This document shows positions 52,092 to 60,948 of a stretch of 64,000 nt of DNA, piece by piece (position 1 is the first letter of the stretch; every line of letters starts with the position of its first letter). Source of the stretch: Soonwooa sp. (GTDB taxonomy: Bacteria > Bacteroidota > Bacteroidia > Flavobacteriales > Weeksellaceae); contig NZ_JASLDS010000072.1 in assembly GCF_030151385.1 (NCBI RefSeq), forward strand, positions 1 through 64,000, in the 5' to 3' direction. The translations under genes and the position numbers were made by a program. The notes beneath the pieces are model-generated. The model was not told the DNA's origin, did no database searches, and saw only the letters and a program-made list of their open reading frames with translations.

Positions 52092-52457
52092 TTATGATGT
52101 TTTCCATCGAGAGAGCGCTTCATCTTTTGTAGCTACAAAAATAAACTTTCCTGCTTTATTACTTTCAAAAATAAAGTCGCTGAGGCTTTTACTTTCATAA
52201 ATGCTAAAATCTCCAATAATCGCTATTTCAAAACCATATTGCGTGAATTTCTGTAGCATTTCGCCCGCTAATTTGGTCTTCAATTCAAAAAAATAGGGAG
52301 TTATATTTTCTTGATAAAAAATTGCTTTGTACGCCTGATGTTCGTATTTGCAATCCATCAGCAGCTGCATTGCATCTTCGGTATTACTCAGCAAAATTCC
52401 ATCGCCAGTTATTTCGACAATGTTTTCTTCGTTTAATTTTATGATGTTGATTGTCAT
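52092..52457 (-). CDS. DUF4180 protein
   Basis: A 121-aa protein. DGILLSNTEDAMQLLMDCKYEHQAYKAIFYQENITPYFFELKT is split over the first half, and IAIIGDFSIYESKSLSDFI and FVATKDEALSRW over the second. This is the DUF4180 pattern; the family often sits beside TetR or acetyltransferase genes and has no known function. It is cotranscribed with tetR (18 bp). Confidence 0.85.
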   Translation of the reverse strand: MTINIIKLNEENIVEITGDGILLSNTEDAMQLLMDCKYEHQAYKAIFYQENITPYFFELKTKLAGEMLQKFTQYGFEIAIIGDFSIYESKSLSDFIFESNKAGKFIFVATKDEALSRWKTS

Positions 52458-52475
52458 GTTCTTTTAATTTAAAAT

Positions 52476-53042
52476 TTAACTTAACAACTTTGCAGCCATC
52501 GCTTTTGCTGATTCCAATGCAGATTTATTTTTTTGATAATTCGCCGTCATCGTTGCACCTTCGATAAGAAGAAAAAGCGTTTCTGCTAATTCGATTTTGG
52601 AAAAAGAACAATCTTCTGATGCCTTCTCATCAAGAATTTCAAGTATTAAAGCTTTGAATTTCATTTTATGCGTATTGATAATTTCAAAAGCTTTGGTATC
52701 ATCAAAAGGAATTTCGGAACTTGCTTTTAGAAAGGGACAACCGCCAAATTTGTTAGTCGTTTGGCGTTTAATTCTAAAATCAAACATAGCTAAAATCTTA
52801 TCTTCAGGCGTTTTTTGCTTCTTGATAAATTGATGCAATTGCGTAAACCAAGCATCGTTCGTTTTTTCTAAATATGCGTGTAACAAATCGTTTTTTGACT
52901 TGAAATGATGGTATAAAGACGCCCTTGCAATCTCGGCTTCATCAATAATCTGGTTGATTCCTGTAGAATTGTAGCCTTGTCGGTAAAACAATTCGGACGC
53001 GGTATCCAAAATACGGTCTCTAACGGCAACAGATGATTTCAT
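52476..53042 (-). CDS. TetR-family repressor
   Basis: A 188-aa protein with helix-turn-helix FYRQGYNSTGINQIIDEAEIARASLYHHFKSKNDLLHAY at about 17-55. The effector domain has GGCPFLKASSEI, the same Gly-Gly-Cys-Pro signature as the TetR at 26562. It starts 1 bp after the DMT transporter stop. A TAGACA-N4-TGTCTA palindrome upstream of the operon is the likely operator. Confidence 0.87.
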   Translation of the reverse strand: MKSSVAVRDRILDTASELFYRQGYNSTGINQIIDEAEIARASLYHHFKSKNDLLHAYLEKTNDAWFTQLHQFIKKQKTPEDKILAMFDFRIKRQTTNKFGGCPFLKASSEIPFDDTKAFEIINTHKMKFKALILEILDEKASEDCSFSKIELAETLFLLIEGATMTANYQKNKSALESAKAMAAKLLS

Positions 53043-53043
53043 T

Positions 53044-53934
53044 TTACTTTTTCTTTAAAAAATATACGCCTAACAAAATTAATAAAACCCCAGCAATGTC
53101 GAGCCATCCGATAGGTTCTTTGCCCAAAGTTGCACCAACAATTAATGCAACAATAGGTGGAATGTAAGTTACCGAAGCGGCCTTCACAGCGCCCATTTTG
53201 TCGATGATAAAATAATATATCAAAAATGCTAAACCAGTTCCCAATACCGAAAGTCCCAAGACTAAACCAATAGTTGCGGTTCTATCATGTAAAATATTCA
53301 GAATTCCATGAAACGGTGTTAAAATCAACAAAATAAACGATGCACCAACTAACTGATAAGAGGTCAGCGCCAAGCCCGAAATTTGCAAAGGACTGATGTA
53401 TTTTTTTGCATAAATAAAGGAAGCGCCGAAACTGATGGAACCAATTATCATGTACAAAACACCTTCCCAAGTGGTGGCGGTAATTTCTGCGTTAAATGGC
53501 TTTGCCAAAAGAATTATTCCCAACATTCCGATGATTAAACCAAGAATTTTTAATGCTGAACTTTTCTCTTCTCTTAAGAATATCAAACCTAAAATAAATG
53601 AAAACAAAGGAGTAGAACCGCTGATGGAACCTGCAATTCCCGAATACAAAAGATGCGAGCCCATCACAAAACAATAATAATAAATGACCGCCGCCAACAA
53701 CGACATCACCAAAAAATGATACCAATATTTAAAGTGCCATTTTTTAAAAGCTTTTCTTGCGAATCCGAATGCGACGATTGGAATGGTTGCCAAAACAACT
53801 CGTAAAAATACGACTTGTATCGGCGAAATGTATTGCGCAGCCAAACGCATGTACAAGAAATTACTTCCCCAAATGCATCCTAAAGCTATAAAAGCAGCTA
53901 AAGCTAAATATTTGTCTTTCTTTATTTTATCCAT
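53044..53934 (-). CDS. EamA/DMT-family transporter
   Basis: A 296-aa protein with ten predicted helices in two EamA repeats (about 10-140 and 155-292). FIALGCIWGSNFLYMRLAAQYISP begins repeat 1. It exports amino acids or metabolites across the inner membrane. It is the first gene of the operon DMT-tetR-DUF4180-GNAT-Crp-monooxygenase. Confidence 0.87.
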   Translation of the reverse strand: MDKIKKDKYLALAAFIALGCIWGSNFLYMRLAAQYISPIQVVFLRVVLATIPIVAFGFARKAFKKWHFKYWYHFLVMSLLAAVIYYYCFVMGSHLLYSGIAGSISGSTPLFSFILGLIFLREEKSSALKILGLIIGMLGIILLAKPFNAEITATTWEGVLYMIIGSISFGASFIYAKKYISPLQISGLALTSYQLVGASFILLILTPFHGILNILHDRTATIGLVLGLSVLGTGLAFLIYYFIIDKMGAVKAASVTYIPPIVALIVGATLGKEPIGWLDIAGVLLILLGVYFLKKK

Positions 53935-53976
53935 TTTTGTACTCTTGATTTGGCAAAGCTAAATATTATTAAACAT

Positions 53977-54016
53977 ATAGACAAGTCTGTCTATTGATTT
54001 TGTTTTTATATCTTTG
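53977..54016. promoter_or_regulatory. TetR operator candidate and ridA -10 box
   Basis: TAGACA-AGTC-TGTCTA (53978-53993), perfect 6-4-6, lies between the divergent DMT and RidA genes. TATCTTTG (54009-54016) is a consensus -10 toward ridA, so one bound repressor could silence both directions. Confidence 0.6.
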
Positions 54017-54079
54017 AGAAATTATTGCAAAAGGATGTTGAAATTCAGTAATAAACAGTAAATTTCAAAAAAAGTAAAT

Positions 54080-54508
54080 ATGAAGAAAATACTATTGGGT
54101 GCGTTATTAATCGTGGGAATTGGTTTTGCACAAGCACAAAAAACAAAACCAACTGGATTTCCGCTAAGCTCATCCTTGGTTTCTGGTCAACATGTTTTTG
54201 TGTCTGGACAAATCGGAATGAATCCGCAAACTTCAAAATTAGCCAACGAAAGTTTTGAGGCGGAAGTTCGTCAAGTAATGGAAAATTTAAAATCTGAGCT
54301 TGCGAAACATAATCTGAAATTGGATGATTTGGTAAGTACCACAATCTATTTGACCGACATGAAAAATTACGATCAGCTGAACGAAATCTACCGTACTTAC
54401 TTCGATAAAAGGTTTCCAACGCGAACATGTATTGCGGTTTTGGCACTTCCTGCAAATGCTTCAGTAGAAATTTCTGGAATTGCGGAGTTGAAAAGTAAGA
54501 AGAAATAA
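54080..54508 (+). CDS. exported RidA-family protein
   Basis: A 142-aa protein with a signal peptide (residues 1-20, ending AQAQ). The rest is the full Rid fold: FVSGQIGMNP, VMENLKSELAKHNLKLDDLVSTTIYLTD and the active-site arginine segment RFPTRTCIAVLALP. Cytoplasmic RidA hydrolyses reactive enamines made by PLP enzymes. A periplasmic copy is less usual and its substrate is unclear. Divergent from the DMT/TetR operon. Confidence 0.85.
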   Translation: MKKILLGALLIVGIGFAQAQKTKPTGFPLSSSLVSGQHVFVSGQIGMNPQTSKLANESFEAEVRQVMENLKSELAKHNLKLDDLVSTTIYLTDMKNYDQLNEIYRTYFDKRFPTRTCIAVLALPANASVEISGIAELKSKKK

Positions 54509-54561
54509 GGTTTGGAATAAATTGTAATGTTTGAAACTTTTGAATTGCAGAAGAATTAATT

Positions 54562-55452
54562 CTACAATTCTTTCATTTTTCGTTCCAAAATATCCAAGAA
54601 TAATTGCATCGCTGGGCTTACCCATTTTTGTTGGTGATGTGCAGCAATCATTGTGATTTTAGGATTAAAATCTTTAATTGGGATTTTTACGATCTCGCCA
54701 GTTTTTAGCTCTTCTTCGAAGACAAATGTCGGCAGACAAGCGATTCCCAAATGGTTCATTACGCTTTTTTTAATGGCTTCGATGCTCCATAATTCGATGT
54801 TTTGTCGGGTTTGGATGTTGCGCTTTTTCAGATATTCCTGCATATAGCCTTGGTAAACACCGTTTGGGTCGTTGTAGATGACATTTACCTTTTTTCGTTG
54901 TCCTTTTTTATCAAAATCCATTTCGGCTTTTGGCAAATTTGGGGATCCAATAATGCCGATTTCAAAATCTACCAGCTCATTAATGGCAATCTGCGAATCG
55001 TAACCATAAACATGAAAATGAACACCCAAATCGATTTCATTTTTGATGACTTCTTTTTGAATATCGTAACAGTTTCTGACCTTTAATTTTAAATTTACAT
55101 CAGGTGCCGTTTCCAGAAATTCCTTTAAAACAGGCTGAATAATATAGGTCAAAAGGCTATCTGAAACGGAAATCGTCAAAGTACCTTTCAGTTCAGATTT
55201 ATCTGCACTTAACAATCGGATTTGCTCGATTTCTTCTTCGATTTTTCGGATATGCGGAATCAGTTTTAATGAACGTTCTGTGGGAAGCATTCGTCGTCCA
55301 ACTTTTTCGAATAATGGAAATTTCACTTCATGCTCTAATTGCTGAATTTGGTAACTAATCGCCGACAACGAGTAGTTGAGTTCGTTGGCTGCATCCTGGA
55401 AATTGCCTTTTTCAACGATAGTTCGATAGCTTTTCAATTGGTTGATGTCCAT
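54562..55452 (-). CDS. LysR-family transcriptional regulator
   Basis: A 296-aa protein. The N-terminal winged helix reads MDINQLKSYRTIVEKGNFQDAANELNYSLSAISYQIQQLE over two segments (1-40). The effector domain (about 90-290) starts LKGTLTISVSDSLLTYII. It is divergent from a LysE-type exporter, the classical LysR/LysE (ArgP/ArgO-like) layout, so it likely activates that exporter in response to an amino acid. Confidence 0.88.
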   Translation of the reverse strand: MDINQLKSYRTIVEKGNFQDAANELNYSLSAISYQIQQLEHEVKFPLFEKVGRRMLPTERSLKLIPHIRKIEEEIEQIRLLSADKSELKGTLTISVSDSLLTYIIQPVLKEFLETAPDVNLKLKVRNCYDIQKEVIKNEIDLGVHFHVYGYDSQIAINELVDFEIGIIGSPNLPKAEMDFDKKGQRKKVNVIYNDPNGVYQGYMQEYLKKRNIQTRQNIELWSIEAIKKSVMNHLGIACLPTFVFEEELKTGEIVKIPIKDFNPKITMIAAHHQQKWVSPAMQLFLDILERKMKEL

Positions 55453-55492
55453 TACTTCAATTTTTTCGAAGTAAATGTACGAATAATTCCGA

Positions 55493-55523
55493 TTGACTTG
55501 AAGTATTGATTGCCATAAATTTG
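55493..55523 (+). promoter_or_regulatory. promoter of the LysE-type gene
   Basis: TTG at 55493-55495, a 20-bp spacer and TAAATTTG at 55516-55523. The ATG at 55535 is only about 5 nt past the likely start, so the mRNA may be nearly leaderless. Confidence 0.5.
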
Positions 55524-55534
55524 CAAAAAAAAAG

Positions 55535-56131
55535 ATGTGGATTTCGTTTTTTATTTACTCGGTTCTCACCGCGCTACTTCCAGGACCAAATAATATTTTA
55601 GCTCTAAATAGCGTGATGCAGGTTGGTTACAAGAATTCAAAACTTTTGCTTTTGGGAATTTTTGGAGGCTTTACTTTGGTGATGTTTTTGTCGGCAGGTT
55701 TTAGTGAAGTTATTATCAAATCCTACAAACCCTTGTTGGAATATCTCAAATATTTGGGCGTTGTTTACCTTTTGTATTTAGCGTGGTCGGTGGCAAAAAG
55801 TAAGCCGATTGATACTGATGATTTAAATGAAATTGACGAAGAAAAAAATGAAAAATCCGCATTTTGGAAAGGTTTTTTGTTGCAATTAGTGAATGTTAAA
55901 ATTATTATTTATGGCATTACGGCGTTCAGTAGTTTTGTGTTTCCACACTTCAATGATATTAAAATTACAATTGCTTTTGCAGTGTTTCTTTCTTTTGTAG
56001 GAAGCTCTGCAACATGGATTTGGGCTTTGGCAGGACAAAAACTAACCAATTTTCTCAACCGATATGCTTTAGTTGTGAACAAAATAATGGCGCTTTTACT
56101 GGTGTATTGCGCTGTCAGTTTATTCTTTTAA
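55535..56131 (+). CDS. LysE-family exporter
   Basis: A 198-aa protein with six predicted helices. SVLTALLPGPNNILALNSVMQVGYKNS holds the PGPNN motif, and LLQLVNVKIIIYGITAFSSF is the central family block. It probably exports an amino acid. It is divergent from the LysR regulator, and the thioesterase gene follows 21 bp later. Confidence 0.88.
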   Translation: MWISFFIYSVLTALLPGPNNILALNSVMQVGYKNSKLLLLGIFGGFTLVMFLSAGFSEVIIKSYKPLLEYLKYLGVVYLLYLAWSVAKSKPIDTDDLNEIDEEKNEKSAFWKGFLLQLVNVKIIIYGITAFSSFVFPHFNDIKITIAFAVFLSFVGSSATWIWALAGQKLTNFLNRYALVVNKIMALLLVYCAVSLFF

Positions 56132-56152
56132 TTAATTTAAAATTTTTGAATT

Positions 56153-56569
56153 ATGATTTGGAAAAATCCAATTTCCCTTGAGGAATTAAATAGCGGTCCC
56201 GAATATATTGGAACACATTTAGGTATTCAGTTTACGGATTGGGACGATAATTCGCTTTCTGCGACGATGCCTGTAAATAACGTAACCAAGCAGCCTTGGG
56301 GTATTTTACACGGCGGTGCTTCGGTGGTTCTTGCGGAAACGATTGGCAGTTACGCGAGCACTTTTTTAATTGATAATGACAAATATGTAGCAGTTGGTTT
56401 AGAGGTTAATGCCAATCATCTACGACCAGCAACGGGAGGAAAGGTGACCGGAATTTGTGAACCTTTCCATATCGGTAGGAAAACGCATGTTTGGAATATT
56501 AAAATAAAAGACGAAAACGAAAAACTGGTTTGCATCAGCAGATTAACTGTTGCAATAATTGAAAAATAA
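56153..56569 (+). CDS. PaaI/MenI-type hotdog thioesterase
   Basis: A 138-aa protein. QPWGILHGGASVVLAETIGS has the HGG and catalytic acidic residue of PaaI/MenI thioesterases; VGLEVNANHLRPA is the conserved partner strand. It could act on 1,4-dihydroxy-2-naphthoyl-CoA (menaquinone pathway) or another acyl-CoA; no men genes are adjacent. Cotranscribed with lysE and the following reductase. Confidence 0.87.
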   Translation: MIWKNPISLEELNSGPEYIGTHLGIQFTDWDDNSLSATMPVNNVTKQPWGILHGGASVVLAETIGSYASTFLIDNDKYVAVGLEVNANHLRPATGGKVTGICEPFHIGRKTHVWNIKIKDENEKLVCISRLTVAIIEK

Positions 56570-56575
56570 TAGATT

Positions 56576-57520
56576 ATGAATAATAATACAATAAATAGAA
56601 AAGAGATTAATGTTTCCGTTGTGGGAACTGGTGCGATTGGCGGGTTTTATGGAATTATGCTTGCTCAATTGGGTTACAATGTTCATTTTTTGCTTCACAG
56701 CGATTATGATTATGTGAAAGAAAATGGATTGACTTTGGCGTCCAAGGTTTTTGGCGAAATAAAATTACCAAAGGTAAACGCATACAAAAACGCGAAGGAT
56801 ATGCCCGTTTCGGATATTGTTTTGGTGGCTTTGAAAACAACACAGAACAAAAATGTTTTACCCGAAGTTTTGCCAGAAATTACGGATGAAAACTCGAGTG
56901 TTATTTTCATTCAAAATGGTTTGGGAATGGAGGAAGAAGCAGTTGCGATGTTCCCGAATTTGCACGTGGCAGGCGCTGTTGCGTTAATTGGTTCACGAAA
57001 AGAGAAAAATGGAATCATCATTCATGAAACTTATGGCGCTATCGATTTTGGAAATTTCAATCTTAAAAATGATGCTGTTTTACAACAATTGGCGAATGAT
57101 TTTAATTCAGTAAATATTCCATCAACAGTTCAAAATCTGAAAGAATTACGTTGGAAAAAACTGCTGTGGAATACAACTTTCAATGGATTATCGGTAGTAA
57201 CGGATTCTAAAACGGATGATTTGCTAAAATACCATTTGCCACAAGCCAAAGAAATTATGCAAGAAGTGCGACAAGCAGCCAAGTTAGATGGTGTAGACAT
57301 TCCAGAGGATTTTATTGATGGAATGATTCTTTTTACCGAAAAAATGGACAGTTACGCTCCAAGTATGAAAGTGGATTACGATAGAGGCAATCCATTAGAA
57401 TTGGAATATCTGTACGAAAGACCGATTTCTAAAGCTTATTCACTCGGTTTTGAAATGGAAAAAACAACCGAGCTTTACAAACATTTAACCCAACTAACTG
57501 CTGTTAAAAAACTAAATTAG
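56576..57520 (+). CDS. panE: 2-dehydropantoate 2-reductase (ketopantoate reductase)
   Basis: A 314-aa protein. NADPH-binding VSVVGTGAIGGFYGIMLAQLG at about 14-34, then VLVALKTTQNKNVLP, IFIQNGLGMEE and the catalytic-lysine region ELRWKKLLWNTTFNGLSVVT. C-terminal SMKVDYDRGNPLELEYL is typical. It reduces ketopantoate to pantoate for coenzyme A synthesis. Families of PanE paralogues exist, so the substrate may differ. Confidence 0.87.
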   Translation: MNNNTINRKEINVSVVGTGAIGGFYGIMLAQLGYNVHFLLHSDYDYVKENGLTLASKVFGEIKLPKVNAYKNAKDMPVSDIVLVALKTTQNKNVLPEVLPEITDENSSVIFIQNGLGMEEEAVAMFPNLHVAGAVALIGSRKEKNGIIIHETYGAIDFGNFNLKNDAVLQQLANDFNSVNIPSTVQNLKELRWKKLLWNTTFNGLSVVTDSKTDDLLKYHLPQAKEIMQEVRQAAKLDGVDIPEDFIDGMILFTEKMDSYAPSMKVDYDRGNPLELEYLYERPISKAYSLGFEMEKTTELYKHLTQLTAVKKLN

Positions 57521-57555
57521 TGGCTATTATGTAAATAATACAATGGCGTCATATC

Positions 57556-58131
57556 TTATTCTTCCAAACTTTTAATCGACTTCAAACTTCGATTAAGACT
57601 GCGAACGGAAATCCCAAGATAAGACGCCATTTCTTCTTTTGTCAACTGAATTTGTTCTTGTTTTAACAATTCCAAAAGTCTGCTAAGACTGTAATCTGCG
57701 GCATACAATTGTTGGTAAGAAGCGCGTCTTCCTGTTAAATAAATGCGTTCGGCAAAGGAATCTAATAATAAATCTTTGAGTTGAGAATTCTTTTCCAATA
57801 GGTTCTTGAAAATGTCGATGGAGAAAGCAAAAGCCCAAACCTCGGTCATAGCTTCGATACTGCACATGCATTTCTTTTTGCGGAAGATTTCGATTTCACC
57901 GACAATTTCACCTTTTCCTAAAAATTCAAAAATATATTCTTTTTCGTTGTTCTCGGAAAAATAACATTTTGTAATTCCAGATTTTATAATCAAAACCTTA
58001 TTGGGAACTGTGTCTTGCACCAAAAGTAAGTCGCCTTTAGCATATTTTTTCAGCACAATATCTTCTTTGTTGCCTTGTCCATCGTACAAAGCTTCAGCAA
58101 AATCTAAAAATGATTGGTTGATTCTCAGCAT
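57556..58131 (-). CDS. Crp/Fnr-family regulator of the M1 peptidase block
   Basis: A protein of 191 aa from the ATG at 58131 (MLRINQSFLDF). The frame extends to a TTG at 58146, but that codon lies inside the operator palindrome. Beta-roll domain with VLIIKSGITKCYF and FEFLGKGEIVGEIEIF; C-terminal helix-turn-helix EEMASYLGISVRSLNRSLKSIK. No FNR cysteines. Divergent from the M1 peptidase. A 44-bp block with the palindrome GGACAAATGTCC abuts this gene. Confidence 0.87.
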   Translation of the reverse strand: MLRINQSFLDFAEALYDGQGNKEDIVLKKYAKGDLLLVQDTVPNKVLIIKSGITKCYFSENNEKEYIFEFLGKGEIVGEIEIFRKKKCMCSIEAMTEVWAFAFSIDIFKNLLEKNSQLKDLLLDSFAERIYLTGRRASYQQLYAADYSLSRLLELLKQEQIQLTKEEMASYLGISVRSLNRSLKSIKSLEE

Positions 58132-58138
58132 AAACTTT

Positions 58139-58182
58139 TGGGACAAATGTCCTTTTTTCGTGTTTTAAAATTAAGGAATTTT
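58139..58182. promoter_or_regulatory. 44-bp regulatory block, copy 1
   Basis: It starts TGGGACAAATGTCC and ends AAGGAATTTT and is identical to 60843-60886. The 12-bp palindrome GGACAAATGTCC (58141-58152) begins 10 bp upstream of the Crp/Fnr start and 105 bp upstream of the peptidase start. A TATCTTTA -10 box for the peptidase lies at 58235-58242. Confidence 0.75.
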
Positions 58183-58256
58183 CATAGAGTTTTGTATCAC
58201 GTTTTGAGTATTTTCGTCGTAAATCTGATTAGCATATCTTTACTCAAATTAAAATT

Positions 58257-60812
58257 ATGATTAAATCTTCACTAATTCTTTTTATGTTCGGAAGTTTTTT
58301 GATGATGCAAGCGCAATTGCAAAAGGTGGAAGACGGCGTTTCTTGGGATTTAGCCCAGAAGCGAAAAGAAAAAATTAGTGCAGTTAAGTATAATCTGAGT
58401 TTCAAAATTCCTGAAAATAAATCAGAAGATATTTTAGGAAATGAAAGCATCACTTTTGTTTACCAAAAAGTAGTTGATGCTCCTTTACAAATCGATTTTA
58501 AAGAAAAGTCTACAAACATAAAATCTGTTTCGGTAAATGGAATTTCTGTTACGCCAAAACTTGAAAATGAACACATCCTGATTGATCCCATCAATTTAAC
58601 ACAAGGCTCCAATCAAATTAATATTGAGTTTGTTGCTGGAAATTCAGCATTAAATCGACGTGAAGATTTTCTTTATACGTTGTTCGTTCCAGATCGTGCT
58701 CGTACGGTTTTTCCATGTTTTGATCAACCAAATCTAAAAGCTATTTTTCAACTTTCGTTGACTATTCCCAAAGATTGGAAGGCTTTGGCGAATGCAAAAT
58801 TGAAGGATTCAACAATTTCTTTGAGTGATAAAACCTGTCATTTTGCAGAATCTGATATTTTACCAACCTATCTATTTTCGTTTGCAGCAGGAAATTTCAA
58901 ATCTCATTCTGCTAAAATTGGTTCCGAAAATGCGGAAATTTTGTATCGAGAAACTGACGAAGGAAAGATCAAAAATAGCATGGATTCCATCTATAGCATT
59001 TATAACAGCACATTGAATTATTATGAAAAATGGACTGGGATTAAATATCCTTTTCAAGCAAATGGACTGATTTCTATTCCGGATTTTCAATTTGGTGGAA
59101 TGGAACATCCAGGTGCTATTTTGTTTCAAAATTCAACATTGTTTTTGGATAAAGATGCTACTCAAAATCAACTAAATAATAGGTCAAATCTTATTGGACA
59201 CGAGGTTGCGCACATGTGGTTTGGCGACTTGGTGACGATGGAGTGGTTTAATGATGTTTGGACGAAGGAGGTTTTTGCCAACTTTATGGCGGACAAAAGT
59301 ACGGGCGCTAATATCGATCCAGAGGTGAAAGCTTTGAAATTTTTGACTTCGCATTTCCCTGCGGCATATTCGGTAGATAGAAGCTTGGGCGCAAATCCGA
59401 TTCGACAACAATTGGACAATTTGAAGAATGCAGGGATGATGTACGGACCGATTATTTACGATAAAGCGCCGATTATGATGCAACAATTGGAATTACTGAT
59501 GGGAAGTGAAAATTTCCAAAAAGGCATCCAAGAATATTTGCGAACGTTTTCGTATAAAAATGCGACTTGGCCAGATTTAATCGGTATTTTGGATAAATAC
59601 ACAACTCAGGATTTACAAAGTTGGAACAAAATCTGGGTAAACGAATCTGGGCGGCCTTTCATCGATTATAAGGTTAAATTAAAAGGAAATTCCATTAAAT
59701 CGTTTTCGATTTCGCAAAGACCTGAATTTAACGATTCGAAAAAACTTTGGGTTCAGACGTTTCCTGTGACTTTATATTATGCTGATCGCGAGGAAAATAT
59801 TCAGATAAATTTACAGAAGAAAGAGCAAAAATTTGTTGAATTAAAAGGCAAAGAAAAGCCTTTGTACATCCAGCTCAACGCTTCAGGAATTGGTTATGGA
59901 ATTTTCAAAACGGATGATCAATTGATTAGCAATTTTGACAAAATAAAAAATCCTGTTAGTAGAGCAAGTGCTTATATTTCGACTTTTGAAAACATGTTGA
60001 ATTCTTCAGGAATGACGCCAGAAAAAGCTTTGCAATTTTTTGTAAATCGTTTTTCAAAAGAAGATAATGAATTGAATTTAAGTTTAATTTCGGGGTATTC
60101 TTCAACTATTTTTTGGGAATTTTTAAAAGAAGAAAAAAGGAATGCTTTATCATCAGGTTTGGAAACCACAATTTTGAAGGCTATGGAAGGAAAAGCAGAG
60201 AAAAACCAAAAGAAGATTCTTTGGGACTGCTTTCAAAATGTATTTTTAACGCAACCCGCTTACAATAAAGCATTTGAAGTTTGGAACAATCAAAAACCAC
60301 CTGCTGGAATGACGTTAAATGATGATGATTACACAAATTTGGCAAATGCATTGGCGCTTCGAAGTAATGATAATTCAGACATCTTAAATAAGCAGCTTTC
60401 TCGAATTAAAAACCCTGATAAAATAGCTCGTTTTAAAATTGTAATGCAAGCGGTTTCGTCGGATAAAACGACGCGCGATAATTTCTTTTATGGCCTTGCA
60501 GATAAGAAAAATCGCAGCAACGAATCTGCGATTGGAAGCGCATTATATTATCTTCATCATCCTTTGCGCCAAAAAATATCAATTGCATATTTGCCTAAAT
60601 CTTTGGAACTGTTGCAGGAAATTCAGACAACGGGAGACATCTTTTTTCCAAATAATTGGCTGAAAGGTATTTTTGGATATTATCAAAACCCGAAAGCTTT
60701 GGAAATTGTTAATGATTTTTTTAAAGCAAATCCCAATTACAATTCAATTTTAAAGAATAAAATCTTACAAGCGACAGATAATTTGCGACGTGCTCAATCT
60801 TTAGCGAAATAG
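58257..60812 (+). CDS. exported M1-family metallopeptidase
   Basis: An 851-aa protein with a signal peptide (residues 1-20, ending MQAQ). Zinc site H315-E316-x-x-H319 in GHEVAHMWFGDLVTMEW and the third ligand E338 in WTKEVFANF. The exopeptidase motif reads GGMEHPGA (280-287) instead of GAMEN. It removes N-terminal residues from peptides, probably in the periplasm. No T9SS C-terminal domain is seen. Divergent from the Crp/Fnr gene. Confidence 0.93.
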   Translation: MIKSSLILFMFGSFLMMQAQLQKVEDGVSWDLAQKRKEKISAVKYNLSFKIPENKSEDILGNESITFVYQKVVDAPLQIDFKEKSTNIKSVSVNGISVTPKLENEHILIDPINLTQGSNQINIEFVAGNSALNRREDFLYTLFVPDRARTVFPCFDQPNLKAIFQLSLTIPKDWKALANAKLKDSTISLSDKTCHFAESDILPTYLFSFAAGNFKSHSAKIGSENAEILYRETDEGKIKNSMDSIYSIYNSTLNYYEKWTGIKYPFQANGLISIPDFQFGGMEHPGAILFQNSTLFLDKDATQNQLNNRSNLIGHEVAHMWFGDLVTMEWFNDVWTKEVFANFMADKSTGANIDPEVKALKFLTSHFPAAYSVDRSLGANPIRQQLDNLKNAGMMYGPIIYDKAPIMMQQLELLMGSENFQKGIQEYLRTFSYKNATWPDLIGILDKYTTQDLQSWNKIWVNESGRPFIDYKVKLKGNSIKSFSISQRPEFNDSKKLWVQTFPVTLYYADREENIQINLQKKEQKFVELKGKEKPLYIQLNASGIGYGIFKTDDQLISNFDKIKNPVSRASAYISTFENMLNSSGMTPEKALQFFVNRFSKEDNELNLSLISGYSSTIFWEFLKEEKRNALSSGLETTILKAMEGKAEKNQKKILWDCFQNVFLTQPAYNKAFEVWNNQKPPAGMTLNDDDYTNLANALALRSNDNSDILNKQLSRIKNPDKIARFKIVMQAVSSDKTTRDNFFYGLADKKNRSNESAIGSALYYLHHPLRQKISIAYLPKSLELLQEIQTTGDIFFPNNWLKGIFGYYQNPKALEIVNDFFKANPNYNSILKNKILQATDNLRRAQSLAK

Positions 60813-60842
60813 TATTTTCTGGAAAATTAGTGATTTCTGTTC

Positions 60843-60886
60843 TGGGACAAATGTCCTTTTTTCGTGTTTTAAAATTAAGGAATTTT
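60843..60886. promoter_or_regulatory. 44-bp regulatory block, copy 2
   Basis: An exact duplicate of 58139-58182 with palindrome GGACAAATGTCC at 60845-60856, 93 bp upstream of the HAD gene. It suggests the HAD-CAT genes belong to the same Crp/Fnr regulon. Confidence 0.75.
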
Positions 60887-60948
60887 GCAGCTCAAATTTA
60901 TCAAAAATAGATTTTTTTGAAACTTGATTTTATTAGAAAAAAGACAAC

